Assembly (NCBI RefSeq): GCF_034355335.1
Contig: NZ_CP136422.1
Coordinates: 5,554,501-5,618,500 of the forward strand
Source of the DNA: Blautia coccoides
GTDB taxonomy: Bacteria > Bacillota > Clostridia > Lachnospirales > Lachnospiraceae
Reading direction: 5' to 3'
Length of the DNA stretch: 64,000 bases
The notes beneath the pieces were generated by a model. The model saw nothing but the letters and a program-made list of their open reading frames with translations. It did no database searches and had not been told where the DNA came from. Below, in pieces: positions 1-7,548 of this stretch. Position 1 is the first letter of the stretch. Each line of letters starts with the position of its first letter. Both the position numbers and the translations under genes were made by a program.

Positions 1-1164
1 TTCATCCATGCTGCGTTTTATGATCACGGCTGCCAGACATATGAGCAGTCCCAAGGGGACCAGAAGAAATTCAATGGATATCCTGTCCAGGTACCTGACT
101 ATCCCGTTCCCGCGGCCTGCGCTCTTTACTGTCATCACACAGAGTGCCATAAGGGAAATGAAAAATACGGCAGCGGAAAAAATCAGTCCTTTTGGAAATG
201 TTTTAATAAACCAGGACCATTTATCATAAAACTGGCTGCCGCCCCACAGGTAATCCTTGGCAGAGAAAGTTCTGTCTATCCAGACGGACAAGGTAATGTT
301 ATCCGTATCTGCAATATCCTCATTGAGTTTTTTTATGATATCGTATTTCATCTCATAGGTCAGGGGTACATCCGTGTCAAGGAAAAACATATCCCCCTGG
401 AACCTGATACGGGCAGAGTTCTTCTTTACTGCCTCCGATGTGCAGTTGGTGTACACCAGGCCTGTCTCCGTGTTCTCCAGTCTGTACTTGATATTGGTAT
501 TTTCTGCTTTAAATCTTTCCTTATCCTTTGCATACTGAGACATTTCCGAATCTATTTTCAGCAGACACACCGCCAGTTTGGAGATACATTGAACTTCGCC
601 TGCCCGCCTCAGGTTCCTGTCTGACATGACAAATTCCAGTATATTGTCAAACCCCCGGGGCGCGTACAGCTCATCAAGAGTTCCTTTTACCTCCTTCTGC
701 CCGTTTATATTGTACAGATTCCTGTCATTTTCCTGGATGTAGTTTTTCCACCACTTATAGCTCTCCTTCTGCCGGCTCCAATCATAGAGCTGCTCCAGAG
801 TATATGCAAAACCGTTTGTATTGCTGCCGCTTATGATCCCCTGCTCCGCGTACTCGAAAATATCCACCAGTTTGTCCGGCGCGTATTCCCCGTCATTCTC
901 AAAATTATTCCTCAGGTGCATATAATCAATAAGCTCCGACACCTCATTCTCCACATTACATGCATAATCCCTGGTTTTGTAATAGGGCGGAGTCTCCCCT
1001 GCAAGCCAGTTGGGGTCCTCCCATACCTGATAATAGTCGGCAATGACAATATAGATCATCACGATCACAGCAAATAAAAAGTGCAGGATCAGTGTCCCTG
1101 GATAACAGAACGGACGCCTATTCCTGCCGGGTTTTTTCTCTTTTATATTTTTAAATATTTTCAA
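1..1164 (-). CDS. Sensor histidine kinase, N-terminal part (cut by window edge)
   Basis: Open frame running off the left edge (388 codons visible). It begins with a TTG that overlaps the end of the response regulator gene by 14 nt, so the two are translationally coupled. Visible parts are a basic N-terminus, a membrane segment at about residues 25-45, a long extracytoplasmic region of about 250 residues, and at least two more hydrophobic segments near residues 315-380. The HisKA and HATPase domains would lie outside the window, so the kinase call rests on the paired OmpR-type regulator and the membrane/sensor layout. It would phosphorylate that regulator in response to an unknown envelope signal. 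Confidence 0.7.
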   Translation of the reverse strand, partial: MKIFKNIKEKKPGRNRRPFCYPGTLILHFLFAVIVMIYIVIADYYQVWEDPNWLAGETPPYYKTRDYACNVENEVSELIDYMHLRNNFENDGEYAPDKLVDIFEYAEQGIISGSNTNGFAYTLEQLYDWSRQKESYKWWKNYIQENDRNLYNINGQKEVKGTLDELYAPRGFDNILEFVMSDRNLRRAGEVQCISKLAVCLLKIDSEMSQYAKDKERFKAENTNIKYRLENTETGLVYTNCTSEAVKKNSARIRFQGDMFFLDTDVPLTYEMKYDIIKKLNEDIADTDNITLSVWIDRTFSAKDYLWGGSQFYDKWSWFIKTFPKGLIFSAAVFFISLMALCVMTVKSAGRGNGIVRYLDRISIEFLLVPLGLLICLAAVIIKRSMDE

Positions 1165-1846
1165 TTTTGTATCCCACTCCCCAGACAACTTTCAGATACC
1201 TTGGGTTCTTTGGATTCAATTCAATTTTCTCTCTGATATGACGTATATGTACCGCCACCGTATTGTCAGCGCCTATGGCCTCCTCATTCCAGATGTTACG
1301 GTATATCTGCTCGATAGAAAATACCTTTCCCTTATTTTTCAGAAGAAACAAAAGAATATTATACTCTATGGGGGTAAACCGAACGCTTTTGCCATCCAAA
1401 GTTACCTCTTTCGTATCATCGTCCACGAGCAGCCCTCCCGAAAAGTAAGTGTGCTTAGCCAGACCCTTGGGCATATTTCCCAATTCTGTGTAGCGTCTGA
1501 GCTGGGACTTTACACGGGCGATCAGCTCCAGGGGATTAAAAGGTTTTTCCATATAGTCATCCGCTCCCGCGTTAAGCCCTGCTATTTTATCCTCATCCTC
1601 TGTTTTGGCTGTCAGGCAGATGATGGGGATCGTTGAAAATCTGCGGATCTGAGTGATCGCCTGTATGCCGTCCATTTTTGGCATCATGATGTCCACGATC
1701 AGCAGATGCACTGTTTCCCTGCGCACTGCTTCTGCGGCCTCTAAACCATCATAGGCACACAGTACCTCATACCCCTCCTCCGTAAGATAAAGCTCTATGG
1801 CATGTACAATCTCTCTGTCATCATCACAAACAAGTATCCTGAACAT
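1151..1846 (-). CDS. OmpR/PhoB-family response regulator
   Basis: Two-domain DNA-binding regulator of about 231 residues. The receiver domain (residues 1-115) shows the acidic cluster CDDD near the N-terminus, the phospho-acceptor Asp in VDIMMPKMDG and the conserved Lys in EKPFNP. The C-terminal winged helix ends in VVWGVGYKIENI, typical of the OmpR wing. I start at the ATG preceded by AGAGGTGG; a Met six codons upstream lacks a ribosome site. It forms a two-component pair with the overlapping kinase gene downstream. The target genes are not evident from the sequence. Confidence 0.93.
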   Translation of the reverse strand: MFRILVCDDDREIVHAIELYLTEEGYEVLCAYDGLEAAEAVRRETVHLLIVDIMMPKMDGIQAITQIRRFSTIPIICLTAKTEDEDKIAGLNAGADDYMEKPFNPLELIARVKSQLRRYTELGNMPKGLAKHTYFSGGLLVDDDTKEVTLDGKSVRFTPIEYNILLFLLKNKGKVFSIEQIYRNIWNEEAIGADNTVAVHIRHIREKIELNPKNPRYLKVVWGVGYKIENI

Positions 1847-2088
1847 GTTACCACCTCTTGTCATTATTTTGCATCCAGCACCGGCATCCTGCCAGGGATG
1901 TCTGTGCCCTGAATCATCTCAGGACGTGGCGTCACTGCTGTATATTTATTGCAGCTATTCAGCAGGTCTGCGCATTTACCGCACTGACCGTAAGAAAACC
2001 TTCACCAGACAGGCAAAATCCCATAATCACAGGTGATTCTGCATGGATTCTTGCCCGTATCTGCGAGGGTACTGAACAGTTATGCTTT

Positions 2089-2118
2089 ATTATACCATTG
2101 TTTCATCATTTACCGTAA
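2089..2118 (-). promoter_or_regulatory. Candidate promoter for the OmpR-type two-component operon
   Basis: Reads TTACGG, 18 nt, then TGG-TATAAT on the minus strand, an extended -10 with a weak -35. It would give a leader of about 240 nt before the regulator gene. The rest of 1865-2260 shows no gene on either strand. Confidence 0.45.
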
Positions 2119-2265
2119 GAAACGTAAGCAAATTCCAGAAAATTAAGAAAAACTTAATGAATCCCCTCTAAATATACAGATAATGAACCTTTCACAGTCA
2201 TACAGCATTAACAAAATGGCAACTTCTGCCAATTACTAAAATAACAGTAATTATTTCAGGATCGC

Positions 2266-2294
2266 TTTACATATCATGAATTCTTTTTTATAAT
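2266..2294 (+). promoter_or_regulatory. Sigma-A promoter of the small conserved gene
   Basis: TTTACA (2266-2271), 17 nt spacer, TATAAT (2289-2294). This is near-consensus and lies about 40 nt upstream of the ATG at 2334. Confidence 0.75.
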
Positions 2295-2333
2295 AATACG
2301 AATTAGACAAATTCAATGGAAAGGAATCTTACT

Positions 2334-2600
2334 ATGTTTCGTTTGATGGGAACAATCTATAAAGACACGCATATTGTCAAGAGCACCGTCATATGTGATG
2401 AAACGGATACGAACCGCACCAAGAAAGTTTTTCACTGTCTGGATGCCATCTGCTATGAGTTCGATCTGGAAAAACCGCTGTGGCTGGATGTGAATATCAA
2501 GGATTTCCAGAAGCACGCAAAAGCACGTTTTAATCAGGATAATTTTATTGAAGTATTGGATTTTGATTTTTTGGAAATCCAGGTGATCGAAGAAGGATAA
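2334..2600 (+). CDS. Conserved small protein of unknown function (88 aa)
   Basis: The start is the ATG at 2334, because AAAGGAA sits 8 nt before it; an upstream in-frame ATG at 2316 overlaps that ribosome site. The protein is soluble, begins MFRLMGTIYKD and ends with an acidic tail, and has no signal peptide or membrane segment. From memory, similar short proteins of about 85-90 residues with the C-terminal pattern FIE..DFDFLEIQVIEE occur widely in Clostridia without an assigned function. It stands alone with its own strong promoter and terminator, which argues for a real, independently expressed gene. No function can be inferred. Confidence 0.8.
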   Translation: MFRLMGTIYKDTHIVKSTVICDETDTNRTKKVFHCLDAICYEFDLEKPLWLDVNIKDFQKHAKARFNQDNFIEVLDFDFLEIQVIEEG

Positions 2601-2650
2601 AAAACAGCCCGCACGGAAAATGAAACTTCCGCACGGGCCGTTCTTTATTT
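2601..2650. terminator. Bidirectional intrinsic terminator
   Basis: Inverted repeat 2607-2618 / 2627-2638 (12 bp with a 2x2 internal mismatch), with T-rich sequence on the right and A-rich sequence on the left. It sits between the convergent small gene and pgi and can serve both. Confidence 0.75.
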
Positions 2651-2655
2651 AAGGT

Positions 2656-4005
2656 TTAAAGTCTTTTCAGCAGCTCTTCTCTTCTTTCCTCGTATCCCGG
2701 TTTTCCAAGGAGTGCGAACATGTTTTTCTTGTAGCTCTCAACACCGGGCTGGTCAAAGGGGTTCACACCTGTCAGATAACCGCTGATACCGCAGGCAAAT
2801 TCAAAGAAATAGAACAACTGTCCCAGACAGAACTCGTCCTGTTTCGGGATCTTAACCATCAGATTCGGGGTATTCCCGTCTGTATGGGCAAGGATCGTTC
2901 CGTTCATGGCGCTCTTGTTTACAAAGTCCATGCCTTTTCCGGCCAGATAATTCAGGCCGTCCAGGTCATTGTCTGCCTCTTTGATGGCAAGATCCACTTT
3001 CGGCTCTTCCACTGCGAGAACAGTCTCGAACATGATCCTGGAGCCGTCCTGGATAAACTGTCCCAGGGAGTGCAGATCTGTGGTAAAGTCCACGGATGCA
3101 GGGTAGATACCCTTCTGGTCCTTACCTTCGCTCTCACCGTATAACTGTTTCCACCATTCTGCCACATAGTGCAGAGTCGGCTCATAGTCTGCCAGGATCT
3201 CAACGGATTTTCCTTTTCTATGAAGAATGTTGCGGACTGCCGCGTACTGCAGAGCGTCATTTTCCGCATACGGAGTATTCAGTGCCAGTTCTCTTCCGGA
3301 TGCTGCACCTTCCATGAGCTTATCAATGGAAACACCGCTTACTGCGATGGGCAGAAGTCCAACGGCTGTCAGTACGGAGAAACGTCCTCCCACGTCATCC
3401 GGAACTACGAAGGTCTCATAGCCTTCTTCTGTTGCCAGGGTCTTTAATGCTCCCTTGGCTTTATCTGTTGTAGCGTAAATCCTTTTTGCTGCTTCTTCTT
3501 TTCCGTATTTGTTCTCTGCCATCTCTTTGAACACACGGAAAGCGATCGCCGGTTCTGTTGTTGTACCGGATTTTGAAATGACATTAATGGAGAAGTCTCT
3601 GTCTCCGATAACTTCAGCCAGTCCTTTTACATACGCACCGCTGATATTGTTGCCTACATAGTAGATCTCCGGAGCTTTACGGGCTTCTTTTGTAAGGTTA
3701 TTATAAAATGGATGGTTCAGGAAATCGATGGCAGCTCTCGCTCCCAGGTAGGAACCGCCGATACCGATCACAAGCAGTACATCGGAATCGCTCTTAATCT
3801 TCTCCGCTGCTTTTTTGATACGGCCAAACTCCTCTTTGTCATAATCTACCGGAAGGTCGATCCAGCCTAAGAAGTCGTTGCCAAGGCCGCTTTTGGATAC
3901 CAGGGTTTCTTTAGCCGCTTCCACCATTTTTTCCATTGCTGTTACTTCTTCTTCGCGGATCACATTGGCGGCTTTTGAATAATCAAATGTAACTTTGTTT
4001 CCCAT
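2656..4005 (-). CDS. pgi: Glucose-6-phosphate isomerase
   Basis: Interconverts glucose 6-phosphate and fructose 6-phosphate in the cytoplasm. The 449-residue length fits the short bacterial form. Visible are the phosphosugar-binding [11 protein letters not shown], the SGTTTEPA loop, the family signature [14 protein letters not shown], and the second signature region around [11 protein letters not shown] start at [12 protein letters not shown] because AAGGAGAAGAG precedes it; an in-frame extension of 30 codons upstream has no ribosome site and unconvincing composition. It is monocistronic, with its own promoter and a shared terminator. Confidence 0.96.
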   Translation of the reverse strand: MGNKVTFDYSKAANVIREEEVTAMEKMVEAAKETLVSKSGLGNDFLGWIDLPVDYDKEEFGRIKKAAEKIKSDSDVLLVIGIGGSYLGARAAIDFLNHPFYNNLTKEARKAPEIYYVGNNISGAYVKGLAEVIGDRDFSINVISKSGTTTEPAIAFRVFKEMAENKYGKEEAAKRIYATTDKAKGALKTLATEEGYETFVVPDDVGGRFSVLTAVGLLPIAVSGVSIDKLMEGAASGRELALNTPYAENDALQYAAVRNILHRKGKSVEILADYEPTLHYVAEWWKQLYGESEGKDQKGIYPASVDFTTDLHSLGQFIQDGSRIMFETVLAVEEPKVDLAIKEADNDLDGLNYLAGKGMDFVNKSAMNGTILAHTDGNTPNLMVKIPKQDEFCLGQLFYFFEFACGISGYLTGVNPFDQPGVESYKKNMFALLGKPGYEERREELLKRL

Positions 4006-4106
4006 TGCTCTCTTCTCCTTTTTCCTGTCGTTTGCCTGAAGCTGACCTGACAAAGGGTCAGGACAGCATGTCCAACTTAACTTGAACGTTGTCACTCATC
4101 AGATAT

Positions 4107-4135
4107 AGTTTAGCAAATGATGGAAGGTTTATCAA
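4107..4135 (-). promoter_or_regulatory. Candidate pgi promoter
   Basis: TTGATA, 17 nt, TAAACT on the minus strand, overlapping the last codon of the upstream membrane protein gene. The leader of about 95 nt carries a small CCTGAC/GTCAGG hairpin. Confidence 0.5.
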
Positions 4136-4962
4136 GTTAGAAATTCCTTTATCACATCTTTGACGATGGCCTCCTCCTCTTTGTTCAGCAGATGACTGTA
4201 CCGCTCATCTGTTGCCGCTGCCTCCCGGATGCGTTCCTCCACCTTCTCGGCTCTGGAATCCTTATCCTGTTCCCGGCGGTCCGGCATAGCCCGTTCTTTC
4301 TGGGCTTTCAGCCGCTGTTCCTGCTGAAGCTGTTCCTGTTCCTTTGCTTTTGCCCTTGCTCTTCTGCCCGTCTTTCCTGCCTTAGCCGCCTTAGCTGCTT
4401 TGGAATTGGAATTCTGACGGACGGGTTCTATCTGCACAACCTTCTGGCTGTCGCCTCTCTGGTTTTCCATATAATCCAACAGGTTTGTCTCAATGACCTC
4501 CTCCTGGAACCCCATGGATATCACCATGCGTATCAGAAGAAGGACGATCCCCATGACCGCTGTGCTGCCCACAAGCAGTCCCATAGCCGGAAAGTCTCTG
4601 GTCATAACCGGAAAGGATATCCGCTCCAGGCCTGTCCTTCTAAGCCACAGCGCCCCTGCTCCTGCCGCCAAAAAAGAAAGGACAAAAGTATACCAGGATA
4701 CCCCTTTCATCTGCCGAAGGGTTATCGGTCCTATCTTTCGTCCTCTCATCCGCTTTGTGAGATACACAGCGGGGTTATGTATCACTGCATCGTCTTTTAC
4801 ATTTCTCTGATACTCCAGCAGAAACTGCTGCAGCCATTTGTCTTTTACTGCCGGAATGTTCTTCAAATCCCGGATTACTCTTCTGTTGCTCCCGTAGATT
4901 GCCAGTACGCTGAAAAGGCTCAGTAACCCCATCAGCCAGGTGCCATAATAAAATAAGTGCAC
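4132..4962 (-). CDS. Uncharacterised membrane protein with a charged cytoplasmic tail
   Basis: About 276 residues starting at GTG, with AGGAGG 7 nt upstream. It has a hydrophobic N-terminal segment (about 5-25) and two further membrane segments (about 92-108 and 127-147). From residue 165 on the protein is highly charged and rich in Lys, Glu, Gln and Ala, likely a helical or coiled-coil cytoplasmic region, and it ends in an acidic helix (LLNKEEEAIVKDVIKEFLT). I do not recognise the family. The neighbours (pgi and mtnN) give no functional clue. Confidence 0.75.
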   Translation of the reverse strand: MHLFYYGTWLMGLLSLFSVLAIYGSNRRVIRDLKNIPAVKDKWLQQFLLEYQRNVKDDAVIHNPAVYLTKRMRGRKIGPITLRQMKGVSWYTFVLSFLAAGAGALWLRRTGLERISFPVMTRDFPAMGLLVGSTAVMGIVLLLIRMVISMGFQEEVIETNLLDYMENQRGDSQKVVQIEPVRQNSNSKAAKAAKAGKTGRRARAKAKEQEQLQQEQRLKAQKERAMPDRREQDKDSRAEKVEERIREAAATDERYSHLLNKEEEAIVKDVIKEFLT

Positions 4963-5094
4963 AGTAAATCCTCCTCACTATTTCGGCGCGCAGAAAGCTC
5001 GCTCTTTATGGCATTCATTATATAGCAACCCAGGCATTTTGAAAACAAAAATCGTGCGTCAAATGCTGACAAAAGGTGCCTTTTCGCCCCCTGC

Positions 5095-5793
5095 CTACAG
5101 TCTTGCCGCCATTCCCTCTACCAGATTCACCGTATGGCGGATCGCTTCTCTCTCAAATGCGGGATAGTCCATGTGGGCGCTGTCGTCCGCCTTATCGGAA
5201 ATGGCGCGGATCACCAGATAGGGGATCTGATTGAGATAAGCAGCCTGTCCGATGGCTGCGCCTTCCATCTCTGTACAGTACCCGCCTGTATTCTCAATGA
5301 TCTGGTCTTTCACTTCTTTTTTAGCTATAAACTGGTCGCCGCTGACTACACGGCCTTCAAATACCCGGATATCAGGGTTGACCTGCCGGCATACCTCTGC
5401 CGCCAGACTGCGCAGTTCCTCGTCCGCAGGGAACGCCAGGGTATCCATTCTGGGAACCTGGCCGATGGGATAGCCGAACTCCCTGGCATCCATGTCATGC
5501 TGCAGGGTGTCAGTAGAGAGGACAATATCCCCGATATTGATCTCTGCGCGCAGAGAACCTGCCACACCGGTATTGATAACAGCATCCACATGGAAATCAT
5601 CGGCCAGGATCTGGGTACAGATCCCCGCATTCACCTTGCCTATCCCGGAGCGCACGATCACTGCTTCTTTGCCGTTTAACCTGCCGCTGTAAAACTCCAT
5701 GGAGGCTTTTCTCTCAACTGTTACGTCTGTCATCTTTTCTTTTAGGATTGCCACTTCCTCCTCCATGGCACCTATGATTCCTATATGTCTCAT
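5095..5793 (-). CDS. mtnN: 5'-methylthioadenosine/S-adenosylhomocysteine nucleosidase
   Basis: Cleaves the glycosidic bond of MTA and SAH, feeding methionine salvage and the activated-methyl cycle. The 232-residue protein begins MRHIGIIGAMEEEV, the typical family start, and carries the nucleoside-binding GVAGSL region, the purine/ribose site around EMEGAAIGQ and the catalytic Asp in RAISDKAD. I start at the Met behind AAAGGAAT rather than the Met 7 codons upstream. It lies 25 nt downstream of the aldolase gene and is probably co-transcribed from the promoter at 6744-6772. Confidence 0.96.
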   Translation of the reverse strand: MRHIGIIGAMEEEVAILKEKMTDVTVERKASMEFYSGRLNGKEAVIVRSGIGKVNAGICTQILADDFHVDAVINTGVAGSLRAEINIGDIVLSTDTLQHDMDAREFGYPIGQVPRMDTLAFPADEELRSLAAEVCRQVNPDIRVFEGRVVSGDQFIAKKEVKDQIIENTGGYCTEMEGAAIGQAAYLNQIPYLVIRAISDKADDSAHMDYPAFEREAIRHTVNLVEGMAARL

Positions 5794-5818
5794 TGTAAAA
5801 TTCCTTTCTGTCATGATA

Positions 5819-6712
5819 TCAAAGTAATTCCGCCTGTTTTAATATTTGCCTGACTTTTTCAGTCTCATTCTCATCCGCAGTAAGCAGAGGAACTGTACAG
5901 GCGGGATCCATCTCCACGCCGCGCAGGACCATGGCCTTTTTGATGATAGGTATGAACTGTTCCGCCACATCATAAATGGCCATTAGGCTGTCTATTTTCT
6001 GCTGATATGTCTGCATAGCCTCCAGATCATTGTCTCTTGCCGCCTTTGCGAATCCCGCAGCCACCTCCGGCGCAAAGTTGGAAAGCCCTGCAATACAGCC
6101 GTCACCGCCGCTTAGTACATTGTGGGCAAAAAACTCATCAAACCCGGAATACACCAGAAACTCAGGGAATTCGCTTTTTACGGTCTGGATGATCGCTCGG
6201 GTGTGGCCCATGGTTCCCACTGTATCTTTGATCCCCACAATATTTTTATGTCTGCGGGCCAGACCCAGAATCACCTCCGGCTTTAGATCATATCCTGTTC
6301 TGGCCGGGAAATTGTAGAGAAGCACCGGCCCGTGAACACGGTCCGCCAGACTGTCGTAGAACTTTTCCACTGCACAGTCAGACAGGTTAAAATAGTACGG
6401 GGAAATCACCATAACACCGTCTGCCCCTGCATCCAGAGCAAAATTAGAGAATTCCACGCACTCCTCAAATTCCATACTGTTGGTGCCGATATAAACAGTT
6501 GCCCTGTGATCGATATAAGCCACTGCTTCCCGCACCATATTTTTCTTTTCTTCCATGGGCAGCGCGAAGAATTCACCGATACTGCCGAAAATCAGGATTC
6601 CGTCCATTCCGCCGCGGATCAGATGTTCATAGATCCTTTTGTTTGCCTCCGTATCAATATGTCCGTTCTCATCCAGTGCTGTCACTGCAGGTGTGATCCA
6701 TTTTGCATTCAT
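5819..6712 (-). CDS. DapA/NanA-family pyruvate aldolase (substrate uncertain)
   Basis: A class I aldolase of about 297 residues from the dihydrodipicolinate synthase/N-acetylneuraminate lyase superfamily. The Schiff-base Lys is in VGIKDTVG (about residue 164), and the Tyr/Arg pair is in YNFPARTGYD. The usual GTTGE loop of DHDPS reads GSIGEFF, missing both threonines of the proton relay, so a lysine-biosynthetic DHDPS is unlikely. A 2-keto-3-deoxy sugar-acid aldolase or related lyase fits better. It heads a two-gene unit with mtnN. An IlvD/Edd dehydratase occurs 14 kb away, which is too far to argue for a shared pathway. Confidence 0.88.
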   Translation of the reverse strand: MNAKWITPAVTALDENGHIDTEANKRIYEHLIRGGMDGILIFGSIGEFFALPMEEKKNMVREAVAYIDHRATVYIGTNSMEFEECVEFSNFALDAGADGVMVISPYYFNLSDCAVEKFYDSLADRVHGPVLLYNFPARTGYDLKPEVILGLARRHKNIVGIKDTVGTMGHTRAIIQTVKSEFPEFLVYSGFDEFFAHNVLSGGDGCIAGLSNFAPEVAAGFAKAARDNDLEAMQTYQQKIDSLMAIYDVAEQFIPIIKKAMVLRGVEMDPACTVPLLTADENETEKVRQILKQAELL

Positions 6713-6743
6713 TGTCTTATTTCCTCTCTGTTATTTGATGAAA

Positions 6744-6772
6744 ATTATATCACGCTTTTGTATATGAAACAA
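6744..6772 (-). promoter_or_regulatory. Sigma-A promoter of the aldolase-mtnN unit
   Basis: TTGTTT, 17 nt, TATAAT on the minus strand, about 32 nt upstream of the aldolase start codon, which is preceded by AGAGAGGAAA. Confidence 0.7.
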
Positions 6773-6904
6773 CTTTCTATATTCCTTTTTCCTTTTGCTG
6801 CTGCTCTACGAAACTTCTTCACAGCATTGCGAAAAAGCTTGACGAGGGCCTTATTTATATGTACAATATTTATATAATGAGTAATATTTTCGAGCATTTT
6901 TTCG

Positions 6905-7318
6905 TCATTTTTTATGTAACCCGTGACCTTTACAGGGGCTGTGATCTTCCCCAAGACCGGTGATATCAGACATTTTTTCCGCTGCCGTCTCAGAAAAAAA
7001 CACAATCTCGGAAGGTTCCCCGGAGACATTTTCTCCTCCAAGGACAAGTCCGTTGCTGTTTTCCCTGTATGCAAGCGGCAGCAGACGGCTGTATATACGC
7101 CCGGTCGCCTCATCCTGCACATGGACTGTCACCTGGGACGCATTAATGTACTCCGTATCCATATTCTGATACAGCAATTCCATTCTGACATCCAGTGCCT
7201 GCAGGATCTGTCTGTGAAGCTCACCTGTCTGCCTGCAGTCCTCTGCGCCGGCTGCCGCAAGAAGATAATCCAGCAGCCTTGTCACCTGAAGTTCAATCTC
7301 CTGATATAAATTTTCCAT
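6905..7318 (-). CDS. Hypothetical cytoplasmic protein (137 aa)
   Basis: Strong ribosome site (AAAGGAGAG) 3 nt before the ATG. The N-terminal half is predicted helical (QEIELQVTRLLDYLLAAAG), while the second half looks like a short beta-rich domain (VTVHVQDEATGRIYSRLLPL). There is no signal peptide or membrane segment. I do not recognise the family. It is divergent from the aldehyde oxidoreductase operon and shares the 230-bp intergenic region with it, so it could be linked to that operon, but nothing in the sequence proves this. Confidence 0.65.
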   Translation of the reverse strand: MENLYQEIELQVTRLLDYLLAAAGAEDCRQTGELHRQILQALDVRMELLYQNMDTEYINASQVTVHVQDEATGRIYSRLLPLAYRENSNGLVLGGENVSGEPSEIVFFSETAAEKMSDITGLGEDHSPCKGHGLHKK

Positions 7319-7408
7319 GTTCTCTCCTTTCTTTCCGCAATTGTAAAGTAGTTACCCGCAATCATCTATATCTGCCATTATACAGGAACAACTGCAGAAA
7401 GAAAAGAT

Positions 7409-7437
7409 GTGATACACTGCTACTTACGCGACATAAT
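7409..7437 (+). promoter_or_regulatory. Candidate promoter of the aldehyde oxidoreductase operon
   Basis: GTGATA, 17 nt, CATAAT, with a leader of about 105 nt to the ATG at 7549. This is the best match in the intergenic region, but the -35 is only partial. Confidence 0.4.
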
Positions 7438-7548
7438 ACCCCCTGTTGCTGTTCACCTTGCTGCATACAACACGCTTGGCATGAACGGTAACTCCCCTGC
7501 TACCAGAACAGCCTGAAGGAACTGATAACAGCCAAAGGAGGTATCTAT

